Origin: a cyanobacterium PCC 7702
GTDB taxonomy: Bacteria > Cyanobacteriota > Cyanobacteriia > Cyanobacteriales > Nostocaceae
Reading direction: 5' to 3'
Length of the DNA stretch: 64,000 nucleotides
NCBI GenBank assembly: GCA_000332255.1
Contig: KB235926.1
Span: forward strand, 1,119,733 to 1,183,732
The notes below the pieces were generated by a model. The model ran no database searches. It saw only the letters and a list, made by a program, of their open reading frames with translations, and was not told the DNA's origin. The translations under genes and the position numbers were made by a program. Positions 8,196 to 18,400 of the stretch are shown one piece after another (the stretch's first letter is position 1; each line of letters starts with the position of its first letter).

Positions 8196-11100
8196 TTGCA
8201 AACCCTAGGAGTAAAACCGGAAGTTGTAGTTGGATTGTGGTTAGAGCGCTCTACAGATACGATCGTTGGGATGCTTGCAATCCTGAAAGCAGGAGGAGCT
8301 TATCTACCGTTAGACCCGACATTACCAAAACAAAACTTACTGTTGCGATTGCAAGACGCTCAAGCAGCGATATTATTAACGCAACGTTCGTTAGCTGATG
8401 CTGTATTAAATGATGTTGCTCGAGTAGTTTGCCTAGATACGGACTGGGATACAATCGCTCAGTACCCAGAGAAAAATCCCACTCACAGCGCTAAAATCGA
8501 GAATCTCGTCTACGTATTGTTCACATCCGGTTCTACAGGTAAACCAAAAGGCGTTGCTGTTGAGCATCGACAACTTCTCAACTACGTGTATGGGATTTTA
8601 GCGAAATTAAAACTGCCAGAAGCTGCAAGTTTCGCCACTGTTTCTACCATTGCAGCAGATTTAGGTAACACCGCTATCTTTCCGACTTTGTGTACGGGGG
8701 GATGTCTGCATGTAATTTCCCAAGAACGAGCCACTAATCCGGAAGCATTGGTAGATTATTGCGATCGCCACTCGATTGACTGTCTCAAAATTGTACCTTC
8801 TCACTTAAATGCTTTGTTGAACGCTTCCCAACCAGAAAAGATTTTACCCAACAGATACCTGATTTTAGGCGGTGAGGTACTGTCTTGGAAGTTAGTTGAA
8901 AAACTTCAGCAGTATGCGCCAAAGTGCGAAATTTGGAACCACTACGGACCAACAGAAGCTACTGTTGGCGTCCTAACTTACGTCCTCGGTACTGAATTCA
9001 CCCCAGAACAATGCGAAACAGTACCTCTAGGTCGCCCGCTAAGCAAAGTTCAAATTTATATTCTCGACGAAGAGCTGCAACCCGTACCAATAGGTGTAGC
9101 AGGTGAACTGTATATTGGAGGCGATAACTTAGCACGAGGTTATCTCAACCAACCAGAATTAACAAAACAAAAATTTATTAACCATCCCTTTAGTCAGAAA
9201 TCAGGTGCAAGGTTATACAAAACAGGAGATTTAGCTCGTTATCTTCCGGATGGCAATATCGAGTTTTTAGGACGAATCGACCAGCAGGTCAAAATTCGCG
9301 GTTTTCGCATTGAACTCGGCGAAATCGAGTCGGTTGTACAGCAACATCCTGTTGTTCGGGAAACAGTGGTTCTAGCGCAGGAAGATCGATGGGGAAACAA
9401 GCGCTTAATTGCTTATTTTGTTCCTCACCAGCGTACGTTTGTTGTCAGCGAACTGCGCAATTTTCTCAAGCAGAAACTGCCGGAGTATATGATACCCTCG
9501 GCTTTTGTACCGCTCAAGGAACTACCTTTAACAGCCAACGGAAAAGTTGACCGTCAAGCATTACCAGATCTTGTTCGCGAAGCGTGGCGGATGACATCAC
9601 AAACCAGACCAGAACTAGCAGAAACATTTGCGCCACCCCGCAGTTTTGTAGAAGAAACAATTGCCAAAATATGGTCGCAGGTACTGCAAATCGACCAAGT
9701 TGGGATCCATGACAATTTCTTTGAATTGGGCGGAGATTCAATTATGACAATTCAAATCGCCGCCAGGGCCAACCAAGCTGGTATACAAATAACGCCAAAG
9801 CAGCTATTTGAAAATCCTACTGTAGCTGGACTAGCCGCTGTTGCCAGTATTTCCTCCGCAGGAGCGCAAATAAACTTCCGATCGGGAAGCGTACTAGATG
9901 GCATCACCCGAAGTTTTGTTGAGTTGCAAAAAAAGTTACCTGCAGCGTTGCAGGAAAATATCGAAGATGTTTACGAACTGACACCCATACAAAAAGGAAT
10001 TCTCTTCCACAGTTTGTATGCTCCGGAAGTGGGACTTTATTTTTTCCAAACTCGGTTTGCTTTGCACGGACAACTCAACGTTGATGCTTTTGAACAAGCT
10101 TGGCAAAAAGTAATAGAACGACACACCATTTTACGCACCAGCTTTCATTGGCAAGATCTAGACCAACCATTACAAGCGGTACACAAGCAAGTAAAAATTC
10201 GCATACAACAGCAAGACTGGCGAGGTACAGATGCAAATCAACGGCAATCTATACTGAAGTCGTTTTTGGCAAACGATCGCGCCGTTAACTTTGATTTATC
10301 GCAATTACCTTTGATGCGCTTGACGCTGTTTCGCTTTGACGAGGATTATTATGAGTTTGTTTGGAGCAGACATTTTATTATCGCTGATGGATGGTCAGTT
10401 CCGTTGATCTTGGACGAAGTGGTGCGATTTTATGAAGCACTTTGTCAAGGTCAAGATGCCTGCTTAGCACCCAGCACTCCCTTTTACAATTACATCGAAT
10501 GGCTACAACAGCAAAATACATCTCAAGCTGAAGTTTTTTGGCGGCGATTGCTAGGCAGTATCACAGCACCTACTCCCCTAACTAACTTATACGTTGATAA
10601 TTTGTCCAAGCAACAACAAAGATACGACGACCAGCAAATAACGCTGTCAACACAAACAACAGCAGCACTTGTGGCGATCGCCAAACAACATCAAATCACC
10701 CTCAATACTATTATTCAAGGAGCTTGGGCTTTTCTTCTCAGTCGTTACAGCGGTCAAGAAGAAGTAGTTTACGGGTGCACGGTTTCAGGTCGTCCCCCAG
10801 AACTTGCAAAAGCAGAATCAATTGTCGGAATGCTGGTAAATACCTTACCCGTACGCGTCAAGGTAGATCCTCAACAACCCTTGCTAAATTGGTTCAAGCA
10901 ACTTCAAGCTCAATTAATCGAAATGTGTCAGTACGAATACAGCTCTCTCGTCGATATTCAAGCTTGGAGTCAAATACCAAGAGGTTTACCTTTGTTTGAT
11001 AGCATCGTCGTCTTTGAAAACTTACCAACACCAGAAAGTTTAAAGAATGGAAAACGAAGTATCCAAGTTCCAGATTGGAGTAATTTTTACAAAATTAACT

Positions 11101-11336
11101 ATCCCCTCACCGTTGTTGTTATTCCTGGTTCTCCTTTAATAATTGGCATCAACTACGACTTTAATCGCATCGACACAGCCACAATTAATGGCATTTTAAC
11201 CCATTTTCGTATCTTGCTACAAAATATAGCCACTAATCCTGATTCATGTCTTGGTGAATTAGAGTTGCTTACAGAACGAGAACAAAAAATTACCTCACTT
11301 CTAGAAAAAGAAGCAACATTTAACTTTTCCAAATAG
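8196..11336 (+). CDS. NRPS fragment: A(Asp)-PCP-C, continuing the 6660 frame
   Basis: Remainder of the NRPS begun at 6660, in frame with it; TTG 8196 is only the first possible start after the stop and is probably not a genuine one. The A domain carries FTSGSTGKPKG, NHYGPTEATVG, YKTGD and NGKVDRQ. Its code reads D-L-T-K-I-G-H-V-G-K, the Asp pattern. The PCP is of the LGGDS type (Ser codon 9738-9740). A full-length C domain follows (ELTPIQKGILFHSLY), but its active site reads HFIIADG (from 10371): the second, catalytic His is Phe. Together with the preceding hydroxylase and interface domain this is the likely beta-hydroxy-Asp module. The C domain should join it to the Dab-like module encoded at 12723, after the aminotransferase gene. 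Confidence 0.9.
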   Translation: MQTLGVKPEVVVGLWLERSTDTIVGMLAILKAGGAYLPLDPTLPKQNLLLRLQDAQAAILLTQRSLADAVLNDVARVVCLDTDWDTIAQYPEKNPTHSAKIENLVYVLFTSGSTGKPKGVAVEHRQLLNYVYGILAKLKLPEAASFATVSTIAADLGNTAIFPTLCTGGCLHVISQERATNPEALVDYCDRHSIDCLKIVPSHLNALLNASQPEKILPNRYLILGGEVLSWKLVEKLQQYAPKCEIWNHYGPTEATVGVLTYVLGTEFTPEQCETVPLGRPLSKVQIYILDEELQPVPIGVAGELYIGGDNLARGYLNQPELTKQKFINHPFSQKSGARLYKTGDLARYLPDGNIEFLGRIDQQVKIRGFRIELGEIESVVQQHPVVRETVVLAQEDRWGNKRLIAYFVPHQRTFVVSELRNFLKQKLPEYMIPSAFVPLKELPLTANGKVDRQALPDLVREAWRMTSQTRPELAETFAPPRSFVEETIAKIWSQVLQIDQVGIHDNFFELGGDSIMTIQIAARANQAGIQITPKQLFENPTVAGLAAVASISSAGAQINFRSGSVLDGITRSFVELQKKLPAALQENIEDVYELTPIQKGILFHSLYAPEVGLYFFQTRFALHGQLNVDAFEQAWQKVIERHTILRTSFHWQDLDQPLQAVHKQVKIRIQQQDWRGTDANQRQSILKSFLANDRAVNFDLSQLPLMRLTLFRFDEDYYEFVWSRHFIIADGWSVPLILDEVVRFYEALCQGQDACLAPSTPFYNYIEWLQQQNTSQAEVFWRRLLGSITAPTPLTNLYVDNLSKQQQRYDDQQITLSTQTTAALVAIAKQHQITLNTIIQGAWAFLLSRYSGQEEVVYGCTVSGRPPELAKAESIVGMLVNTLPVRVKVDPQQPLLNWFKQLQAQLIEMCQYEYSSLVDIQAWSQIPRGLPLFDSIVVFENLPTPESLKNGKRSIQVPDWSNFYKINYPLTVVVIPGSPLIIGINYDFNRIDTATINGILTHFRILLQNIATNPDSCLGELELLTEREQKITSLLEKEATFNFSK

Positions 11337-11385
11337 AAAATTGCTTAACCACCACCCTCTCCTCTTTACACATGGATGCAAACCT

Positions 11386-12675
11386 ATGGATGTTTCTCAA
11401 AAACAAGACTTAAATATCAATACTGCTTCCGAAAAGCATGAATCCAACGTCAGGAGCTATTGTCGAAATTTTCCAGATATATTTTTGCGAGCTAAAGGTT
11501 CTATTTTATATTCCCAATCAGGAAAGGAATACATAGATTTTTTAGCCGGCGCTGGTGCTTTAAATTACGGTCACAATAATGACTTTATTAAACAAAAAGT
11601 CATGTCTTATTTAGACACCGACGGAGTTGCCCATGGTTTAGATTTATATACATCTGCCAAAGAAAAATTTTTGGCAACCTTTAATGAATTAGTTATCAAA
11701 TCAAAACAACTAAATTATAAAATACATTTTTGCGGTCCCACGGGTACCAACGCTGTAGAAGCCGCTTTAAAATTAGCTAGGAAAGTAACAAAAAGACCCG
11801 GAATATTTTCCTTTATGGGTGCTTATCACGGCATGACATTAGGTAGTTTATCTATCAGCGGTAATTTAGGAGTAAAAGCAGGAGCGATCGGTACATTAAA
11901 TAACGTAACATTTATGCCTTATCCCTATGGATTTATGGAACAATTTGACACGATAGAATTTATTGATTTTGTCCTCAAGGACTGCAATTCAGGTATTGAA
12001 AAACCAGCCGCAATTATCTTCGAAACCGTACAAGCTGAAGGAGGAATTGTTGTAGCACCAGTTAATTGGATACAAAGACTGAGAAATTTATGTCATCAGC
12101 ACGAAATTTTATTGATTTGTGACGACATACAAGTTGGTTGCGGTAGAACCGGACCTTTCTTTTCTTTTGAAAGAGCTGGTATTGTTCCTGATATGGTAGT
12201 ACTTTCCAAATCAATAAGCGGTTACGGCTTTCCCATGTCGCTATTATTAATTAATCCTGATTTAGATATCTGGGAACCTGGCGAACATACCGGTACTTTT
12301 AGAGGAAATCAATTAGCATTTGTAGCCGGAACAGCCGCTCTAGAATATAGACAAATTAATAATCTCGAACAGGATGTGAAAATCAAGGAATTTTTATTAA
12401 GAAATTTTCTGAACGAGGAAATAGCATCAATTAGCGAAAAAATCAAAGTACGCGGTCTGGGTATGATCTGGGGAATTGATGTTGCTGATTGTGGCGGTAG
12501 TGTTTTTGCCAAACAAATAACCTCGCGTTGTTTTGAGCTAGGATTAATAGTCGAACGTGTAGGTAGAAATGATACTGTTATAAAAATCTTACCACCTTTG
12601 ACGATCGAGGTTCCGATTCTCCAAAAAGGATGCTCGATAATCAAGCAAGCTTTTGAAGAAATTTTCAATCAGTAG
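11386..12675 (+). CDS. Diaminobutyrate--2-oxoglutarate aminotransferase (class III, EctB/Dat-like)
   Basis: PLP-dependent class III aminotransferase of 429 residues. It shows the CGPTGTNAVEAALKLARK phosphate-binding region, AYHGMTLG, the Asp of CDDIQVGCGRTG, and the PLP lysine in LSKSISGYG (residue 275). The family makes L-2,4-diaminobutyrate from aspartate semialdehyde and glutamate. It sits between NRPS genes in a cluster with two A domains whose codes look Dab-like, so precursor supply is the natural role. The ATG at 11386 (MDVSQKQ) gives the usual family length; an in-frame TTG at 11341 would add 15 residues without resemblance to the family. No clear Shine-Dalgarno sequence precedes either start. 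Distinguishing Dab from ornithine or related transaminases would need activity data. Confidence 0.85.
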   Translation: MDVSQKQDLNINTASEKHESNVRSYCRNFPDIFLRAKGSILYSQSGKEYIDFLAGAGALNYGHNNDFIKQKVMSYLDTDGVAHGLDLYTSAKEKFLATFNELVIKSKQLNYKIHFCGPTGTNAVEAALKLARKVTKRPGIFSFMGAYHGMTLGSLSISGNLGVKAGAIGTLNNVTFMPYPYGFMEQFDTIEFIDFVLKDCNSGIEKPAAIIFETVQAEGGIVVAPVNWIQRLRNLCHQHEILLICDDIQVGCGRTGPFFSFERAGIVPDMVVLSKSISGYGFPMSLLLINPDLDIWEPGEHTGTFRGNQLAFVAGTAALEYRQINNLEQDVKIKEFLLRNFLNEEIASISEKIKVRGLGMIWGIDVADCGGSVFAKQITSRCFELGLIVERVGRNDTVIKILPPLTIEVPILQKGCSIIKQAFEEIFNQ

Positions 12676-12722
12676 TTTCATCAATTGCTCTCGAAAATAC
12701 ACATATATTTGCGGATAAAATC

Positions 12723-15458
12723 ATGGTTAATTTACAAAAATCCCATCTGGCATTTTTTTCAGAAAAAGCATTTTTTGATAAAATATATTGGCTTAACAAA
12801 TTATCAGGAGAACTACCAGAAACAAACTTGCTCGTTGATTTCACAAGAGCAAGAATTTATACTGGTAAAAATAAAAATATCCTATTTATCTTACCTAATC
12901 ATTTATCTCAAAGAGTTATTCAATTAGCCCAAGGGTCTTATCTGTCAATATATATAATACTTTTAACGGCATTAAAAATATTATTGCAAAAATATACAGG
13001 CAACAGTGATATTATTATAGGCTCTCCTACTTACAAACACCAGGATAATTGGGAACAAGTAACGAATAAAATTGTTCCCTTGAGGTCTCAGTTGATCAAT
13101 CAACTGAGTTGTAAAGATTTGCTATTGCAAGTAAAAAATACAGTCATAGGCGCCTACAGCCATCAAAACTATCCCTTTGAGGAATTAGTAAAATTATTAA
13201 AATTACCAGAAACTCTCAATCGTTGTCCAATTTTTGATATCGTCTTTTTATTAAAAAATATTCATAATGTTCACCAGATGAACGACTTAAAAAACGATAT
13301 AAATTTGGAATTTGAAGTTGTCAACAATTCTCTTGTAGGTCAAATTAAATACAATCCATCACTTTTTAAAGAAGAAAGCGTCCAACTGTTCGTTAAATAT
13401 TACCTTGCCTTGCTGGAAAATTTTTTGCAAAAATTGGATACACCCATTGCAGATATTTCTTGTTTGACCAGGGAAGACAAATATCAAATTTTAAAAAATT
13501 TTAACAATAACAGTCAGACATTTCCTATAGAAAAAACTCTTCATCAGTTGTTTGAAGAGCAAGTAAAAAGAACACCAAACAAAATTGCAGTAGTTGATGA
13601 CAAAGTACAGTTAACTTATCAGCAACTAAACGAACGAGCAAACCAAGTAGCGAGATTAATACAAAAATTAGAAATCAAGTCGGGAGAGCTTATAGCTATT
13701 CTTAAACAGCGGGATGTTAATTTTTTAGTTGGCATACTTGCAATTTTAAAAGCAGGTGGAGTGTACGTACCTGTTGATATTACTTATCCTCCAGAAAGAG
13801 TAAAATACATGCTTTCGAACAGCGAAGCAAAAACGCTGTTGACCGATTCATCCTGCAAAAACATCTTGGTCGCTAGTTTGGAAAATTGTCAGCAATTAAA
13901 ACATTTGATTTTTTTAGATGATGAAGCAAGTGATTTAGAGTTAAATATTTCTGTTTATAGCTACAGCGATTGGAAAAATTTACCAAAAGATAATCTCCAC
14001 AGTTATGTTCGAGGAACTGCTCCAGCTTACATGATTTATACTTCTGGTTCTACCGGATTACCCAAAGGAGCAATTATTAGGCATGGTAGTGCGATCAACC
14101 ATATTTATGCTCAATTTCAGGCTTTAGAATTGAGTGAAGATTTGATATTTCTCCAAACTGCTCCTGCATCATCAGACATTTCTGTCTGGCAATTTTTAGC
14201 TCCTATTTTGATAGGGGGAAAAACTGTTGTAGCTACCACTGAAACTGTTTGTAATCCTGAGACATTATTTCAAGTTATCAAACAAAGAAAGATTACAATA
14301 ATCGAGCTGGTTCCAGTGATAGTGACAGGTTTATTAGATTATATTTACCAGTTAGGGGTTGAGGAAAGATTGTTACCCGATTTGAAGTGGATGATGGTCA
14401 CAGGAGAATCAGTATCGGTAGAACTGGTGAATCGGTGGTTGGCAGTTTATCCTGAAATCAAGGTAGTTAATGCTTACGGACCTACTGAAGCAGCTGATGA
14501 TATCACCCAATTTATTATCGACAAACCTCTAGCGCCAAACCAGCGTACCGTTCCTATTGGTAAACCTTTAGCTAACTTAAATTTGTATATACTTGATGCT
14601 CGAATGCAACTGTTACCAATTGGAGCAGTAGGAGAGATTTGCGTATCGGGATTTGGAGTTGGACAGGGATATTGGAAGAACGAAGCAAGTACGCAGCGTA
14701 GTTTTGTACCTAACCCATTTACTGATACTGTTAAGCCTTTACCTGGAACGGATACAGACTTTATTTACAAAACAGGTGATTTAGGAAGGTGGTTACCAGA
14801 CGGTAACATTGAATTTTTCGGACGCAGCGATCGCCTCTTTAAAATTCGCGGTTTCCGTATCGAACTGGGAGAAATTGAAGAATTGCTGCTCCAGCATGCG
14901 TTAGTAAAAGAAAATGTTGTTGTAGTGCGGGAAGATACCCCTGGTGACAAGCGCTTGGTAGCTTATATAGTGCTAACTGACTACCAGAAAAAAAATGACA
15001 CTTCAAATCAGCTGCGTCAGTTTTTGAAGGAAAGATTACCAGAATACATGTTACCTTCAACTTTTGTAGTCGTGGAGTCACTTCCTTTGACTCCCAGCGG
15101 TAAGGTAGACCGTAACGCCTTACCTGCACCGAATATATCTAGCGAGCTGGAAATCAGCTTTGTTCCACCCCACACGTCTGCGGAACAGATAGTGACTAAT
15201 ATTTGGGCTGATGTTTTCAAGCAAAAACAAGTAGGAATTAATGACAACTTTTTTGATTTGGGGGGACATTCGCTGTTGGCCACGCAAGTCATTTCTCGAT
15301 TGCGCGAAGCCTTCAAAATTGATTTACCTTTGCGCACCCTTTTTGAAAATCCCACAGTTAAAAGCCTGGTGGAACAGCTAGAGGGAATTCTGACAGTACA
15401 ACAATTGCAGGCTGTTTCTTTGCAAACAGGAGAAGACAGAGAGGAAATAGAACTATGA
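12723..15458 (+). CDS. NRPS, half-C-A(Dab-like)-PCP
   Basis: Single-module NRPS of 911 residues. Residues about 10-250 are only the C-terminal lobe of a condensation domain: they begin near the YWLNKLSGELP position and include SYLSIYIILLTALKILLQKYTG and GAYSHQNYPFEELV, with no HHxxxDG lobe. The A domain (about 285-790) reads D-I-W-E-M-T-A-D-D at the specificity positions, the same as A2 of the first NRPS, and the two share exact DNA stretches. PCP: LGGHS, Ser residue 850. The missing catalytic lobe implies that the C domain ending the NRPS at 8196-11336 does the condensation. The gene ends by overlapping the next start (ATGA, 15455-15458), which suggests translational coupling. Confidence 0.92.
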   Translation: MVNLQKSHLAFFSEKAFFDKIYWLNKLSGELPETNLLVDFTRARIYTGKNKNILFILPNHLSQRVIQLAQGSYLSIYIILLTALKILLQKYTGNSDIIIGSPTYKHQDNWEQVTNKIVPLRSQLINQLSCKDLLLQVKNTVIGAYSHQNYPFEELVKLLKLPETLNRCPIFDIVFLLKNIHNVHQMNDLKNDINLEFEVVNNSLVGQIKYNPSLFKEESVQLFVKYYLALLENFLQKLDTPIADISCLTREDKYQILKNFNNNSQTFPIEKTLHQLFEEQVKRTPNKIAVVDDKVQLTYQQLNERANQVARLIQKLEIKSGELIAILKQRDVNFLVGILAILKAGGVYVPVDITYPPERVKYMLSNSEAKTLLTDSSCKNILVASLENCQQLKHLIFLDDEASDLELNISVYSYSDWKNLPKDNLHSYVRGTAPAYMIYTSGSTGLPKGAIIRHGSAINHIYAQFQALELSEDLIFLQTAPASSDISVWQFLAPILIGGKTVVATTETVCNPETLFQVIKQRKITIIELVPVIVTGLLDYIYQLGVEERLLPDLKWMMVTGESVSVELVNRWLAVYPEIKVVNAYGPTEAADDITQFIIDKPLAPNQRTVPIGKPLANLNLYILDARMQLLPIGAVGEICVSGFGVGQGYWKNEASTQRSFVPNPFTDTVKPLPGTDTDFIYKTGDLGRWLPDGNIEFFGRSDRLFKIRGFRIELGEIEELLLQHALVKENVVVVREDTPGDKRLVAYIVLTDYQKKNDTSNQLRQFLKERLPEYMLPSTFVVVESLPLTPSGKVDRNALPAPNISSELEISFVPPHTSAEQIVTNIWADVFKQKQVGINDNFFDLGGHSLLATQVISRLREAFKIDLPLRTLFENPTVKSLVEQLEGILTVQQLQAVSLQTGEDREEIEL

Positions 15459-18400
15459 AAACCCAGGAATTTTTGTCTTTCCTTTGCAGCCGAGATATTA
15501 AACTGTGGATTGAAAATGGACGCCTGCGTTGTAGTGCGCCAAAAGAAGCTCTCACGCCAGATATCAAAGCAGAATTAGCAGCACGTCAAGCAGAGATTTT
15601 AGCTTTTATCAGGCAAGCCAATCAAGCTTTAAAAACTGGTTCGGAACCGATTCAACCTGGGTTGCGGCCAGGAAATATACCTCTTTCTTTTTCCCAGCAG
15701 CGGCTTTGGTTTCTCAATCAATTAGAACCGAATAGCAGTGCTTATAACATACCTGCGGCAGTAAAAATAACAGGGAAATTAAATATTACTGCTCTGTCTG
15801 AAAGTATTCGTGAAATTATCAGACGACATGAAGTATTGAGAACTACATTTACTGTTGTCGATGGCGAACCAATACAAGTAATTGGTAAAGCGGAAAATTT
15901 TACTTTACCAGTCGTAGATTTGCAGATACTTCCACCAGAGCAAAAACAACAAGAAGTTTTAAATTTGGCTGCTTTAGAAGCACAAAAACCTTTTGATCTA
16001 GCAAAGGGACCCTTAATACGAGCGAAGTTGTTTCGATTATCAGAAACAAACCATGTAGTGTTGTTGACCGTGCATCATATTATTTCTGATGGTTGGTCTA
16101 CAGGAATATTAATTAAAGAACTGACAGCACTTTACACAGCCTTTTGTCAAGGTCAACCTTCTTTGCTTCCGGAATTACCACTTCAGTATGCTGACTTTAC
16201 TATCTGGGAAAGAAAGCGCCTGCAAGGCGAAGTGCTGCAAAATCTACTTGATTACTGGAAACAGCGTTTGGGTGATAGTTTACCAATTTTAGAATTACCA
16301 AGCGATCGCCCTCGACCGGCAATTTCATCTCACCCAAAAGGCGCAGCACAAATTTTTCAAATATCTCCTGAACTAACTCAAAAATTAGTAGCATTCTCAC
16401 AGCAAGAAAAAGTTACTTTATTCATGACTCTGCTGGCAGCATTTAAAATATTGCTGTATCGCTACACCCATCAGGAAGACATCATTGTTGGTACTCCCAT
16501 TGCTAACCGAAATCGCTCGGAAACAGAAGGATTAATCGGCTTTTTTGTTAATACTTTAGTGCTGCGGACAAACCTTGCTAATAATCCCAGCTTCCGAGAA
16601 TTGTTACAGCAGGTGCGTGAAGTAACATTAGGTGCTTACGCTCATCAAGATTTACCCTTTGAAAAATTAGTAGAAGAATTACAGCCAGGACGAAATTTAA
16701 GCCACAATCCTTTGTTTCAGGTGATGTTTGTTCTTCAAAATGCTTCCACAGAAGTACTCCGTTTGCCAGAGTTAACCATAGAACCATTAAAAATACAAAA
16801 AAAGACGACTAATTTTGATTTAACACTTTCGATTTCAGAAACACAGACAAGTTTAAAGGGAGACTTAGAATACAACACAGATATATTCAACGACGATAGA
16901 ATTACCCGCATGTTGGGTCATTTTCAGGTATTGTTAGAGGCGATAGTTACTAATCCCCAACAACGTCTGAGTGAATTACCATTATTAACTCCTAACGAGG
17001 AACAACAACTGTTAGTAGAGTGGAACAAAACACAAGTAGAGTATCCGCAAAAGCAATGCATACATCAACTATTTGCAGCTCAGGTACAAAAAACGCCAGA
17101 AGCTGTAGCAGTGGTGTGTAAAAATGAATACTTAACCTACAAACAACTCAATGCTAAAGCCAATCAACTAGCTCGCTACCTGCAAAAACAGGGAGTAAAA
17201 CCAGAGGAATTCGTAGGAATTTGTGTAGAGCGATCGCTGGAAATGGCAATCGGACTTTTAGGAATTCTCAAAGCAGGTGGCGCTTACATACCCCTAGACC
17301 CCAGCTATCCTCAACAAAGATTGGCCTGGATGCAAGAAAACTCTCAATTAAAAATCTTGCTAACCCAAAAACATTTACTCGCGAGTCTACCTGCTTGCAA
17401 AGCAAAAGTTATTTGCTTAGACACTAACTGGGAATTAATAGCTGCAGAAGCAGTAGACAACCCTGTTTGCAGCATTAGTTCCGAAAATCTTGCTTATGTT
17501 ATCTACACCTCTGGTTCCACAGGTCAACCCAAGGGAGCGATGAATACCCATCAAGCAGTTTGTAACCGCTTGCTGTGGATGCAAGATTATTGTCAATTAA
17601 CACCAGCGGACAAAGTTTTGCAAAAAACTCCCTTCAGCTTTGATGTTTCAGTGTGGGAAATTTTCTTACCGCTGATGGTAGGTGCATCTTTGGTACTAGC
17701 AGAACCTAACGGACATCGAGACCCAAATTATCTGGTGAAACTGATCGTCCAGCAGCAAATTACCACCGTGCATTTTGTACCATCAATGCTGCAAGTTTTT
17801 TTGCAACATCCAGACGTTGAAACTTGTAAATCTCTTAGACGAGTTATTTGCAGTGGTGAAGCTTTAACGTTGGAACTACAAAAACGTTACTTTTCCCGTT
17901 TAAACGCTCCCTTGTTCAACTTTTACGGTCCCACAGAAGCAGCTATAGATGTTACCTTTTGCAAATGCGAGAATCATCCCTTCTCTACTGCTGCTCCTCC
18001 CATTGGTCGTCCGATCGCCAATACCCAAATTTATCTGCTCGATCGGTATTTAAACCCTGTTCCCATCGGCGTTCCTGGTGAATTGTACATCGGTGGAATA
18101 GGAGTAGGTAGGGGTTATTTAAACAATCCACAACTAACAGCACAGAAGTTTATTCCAGATCCCTTTAGCAAGATACCAGGAGTACGTCTTTATAAAACTG
18201 GTGATTTAGCCCGTTATCTTCCTGACGGAAATATTGAATACTTAGGACGTATTGACTATCAAGTAAAACTCCGGGGTTTCCGAATTGAATTAGGTGAAAT
18301 TGAAGCAGTATTAGAACAGCATCCAGCGGTAAGTCAATGTGTGGTAATGATGCGGGAAGATATACCTGGAAATCAGTGTTTAGTTGCTTATGTAGCTGCT

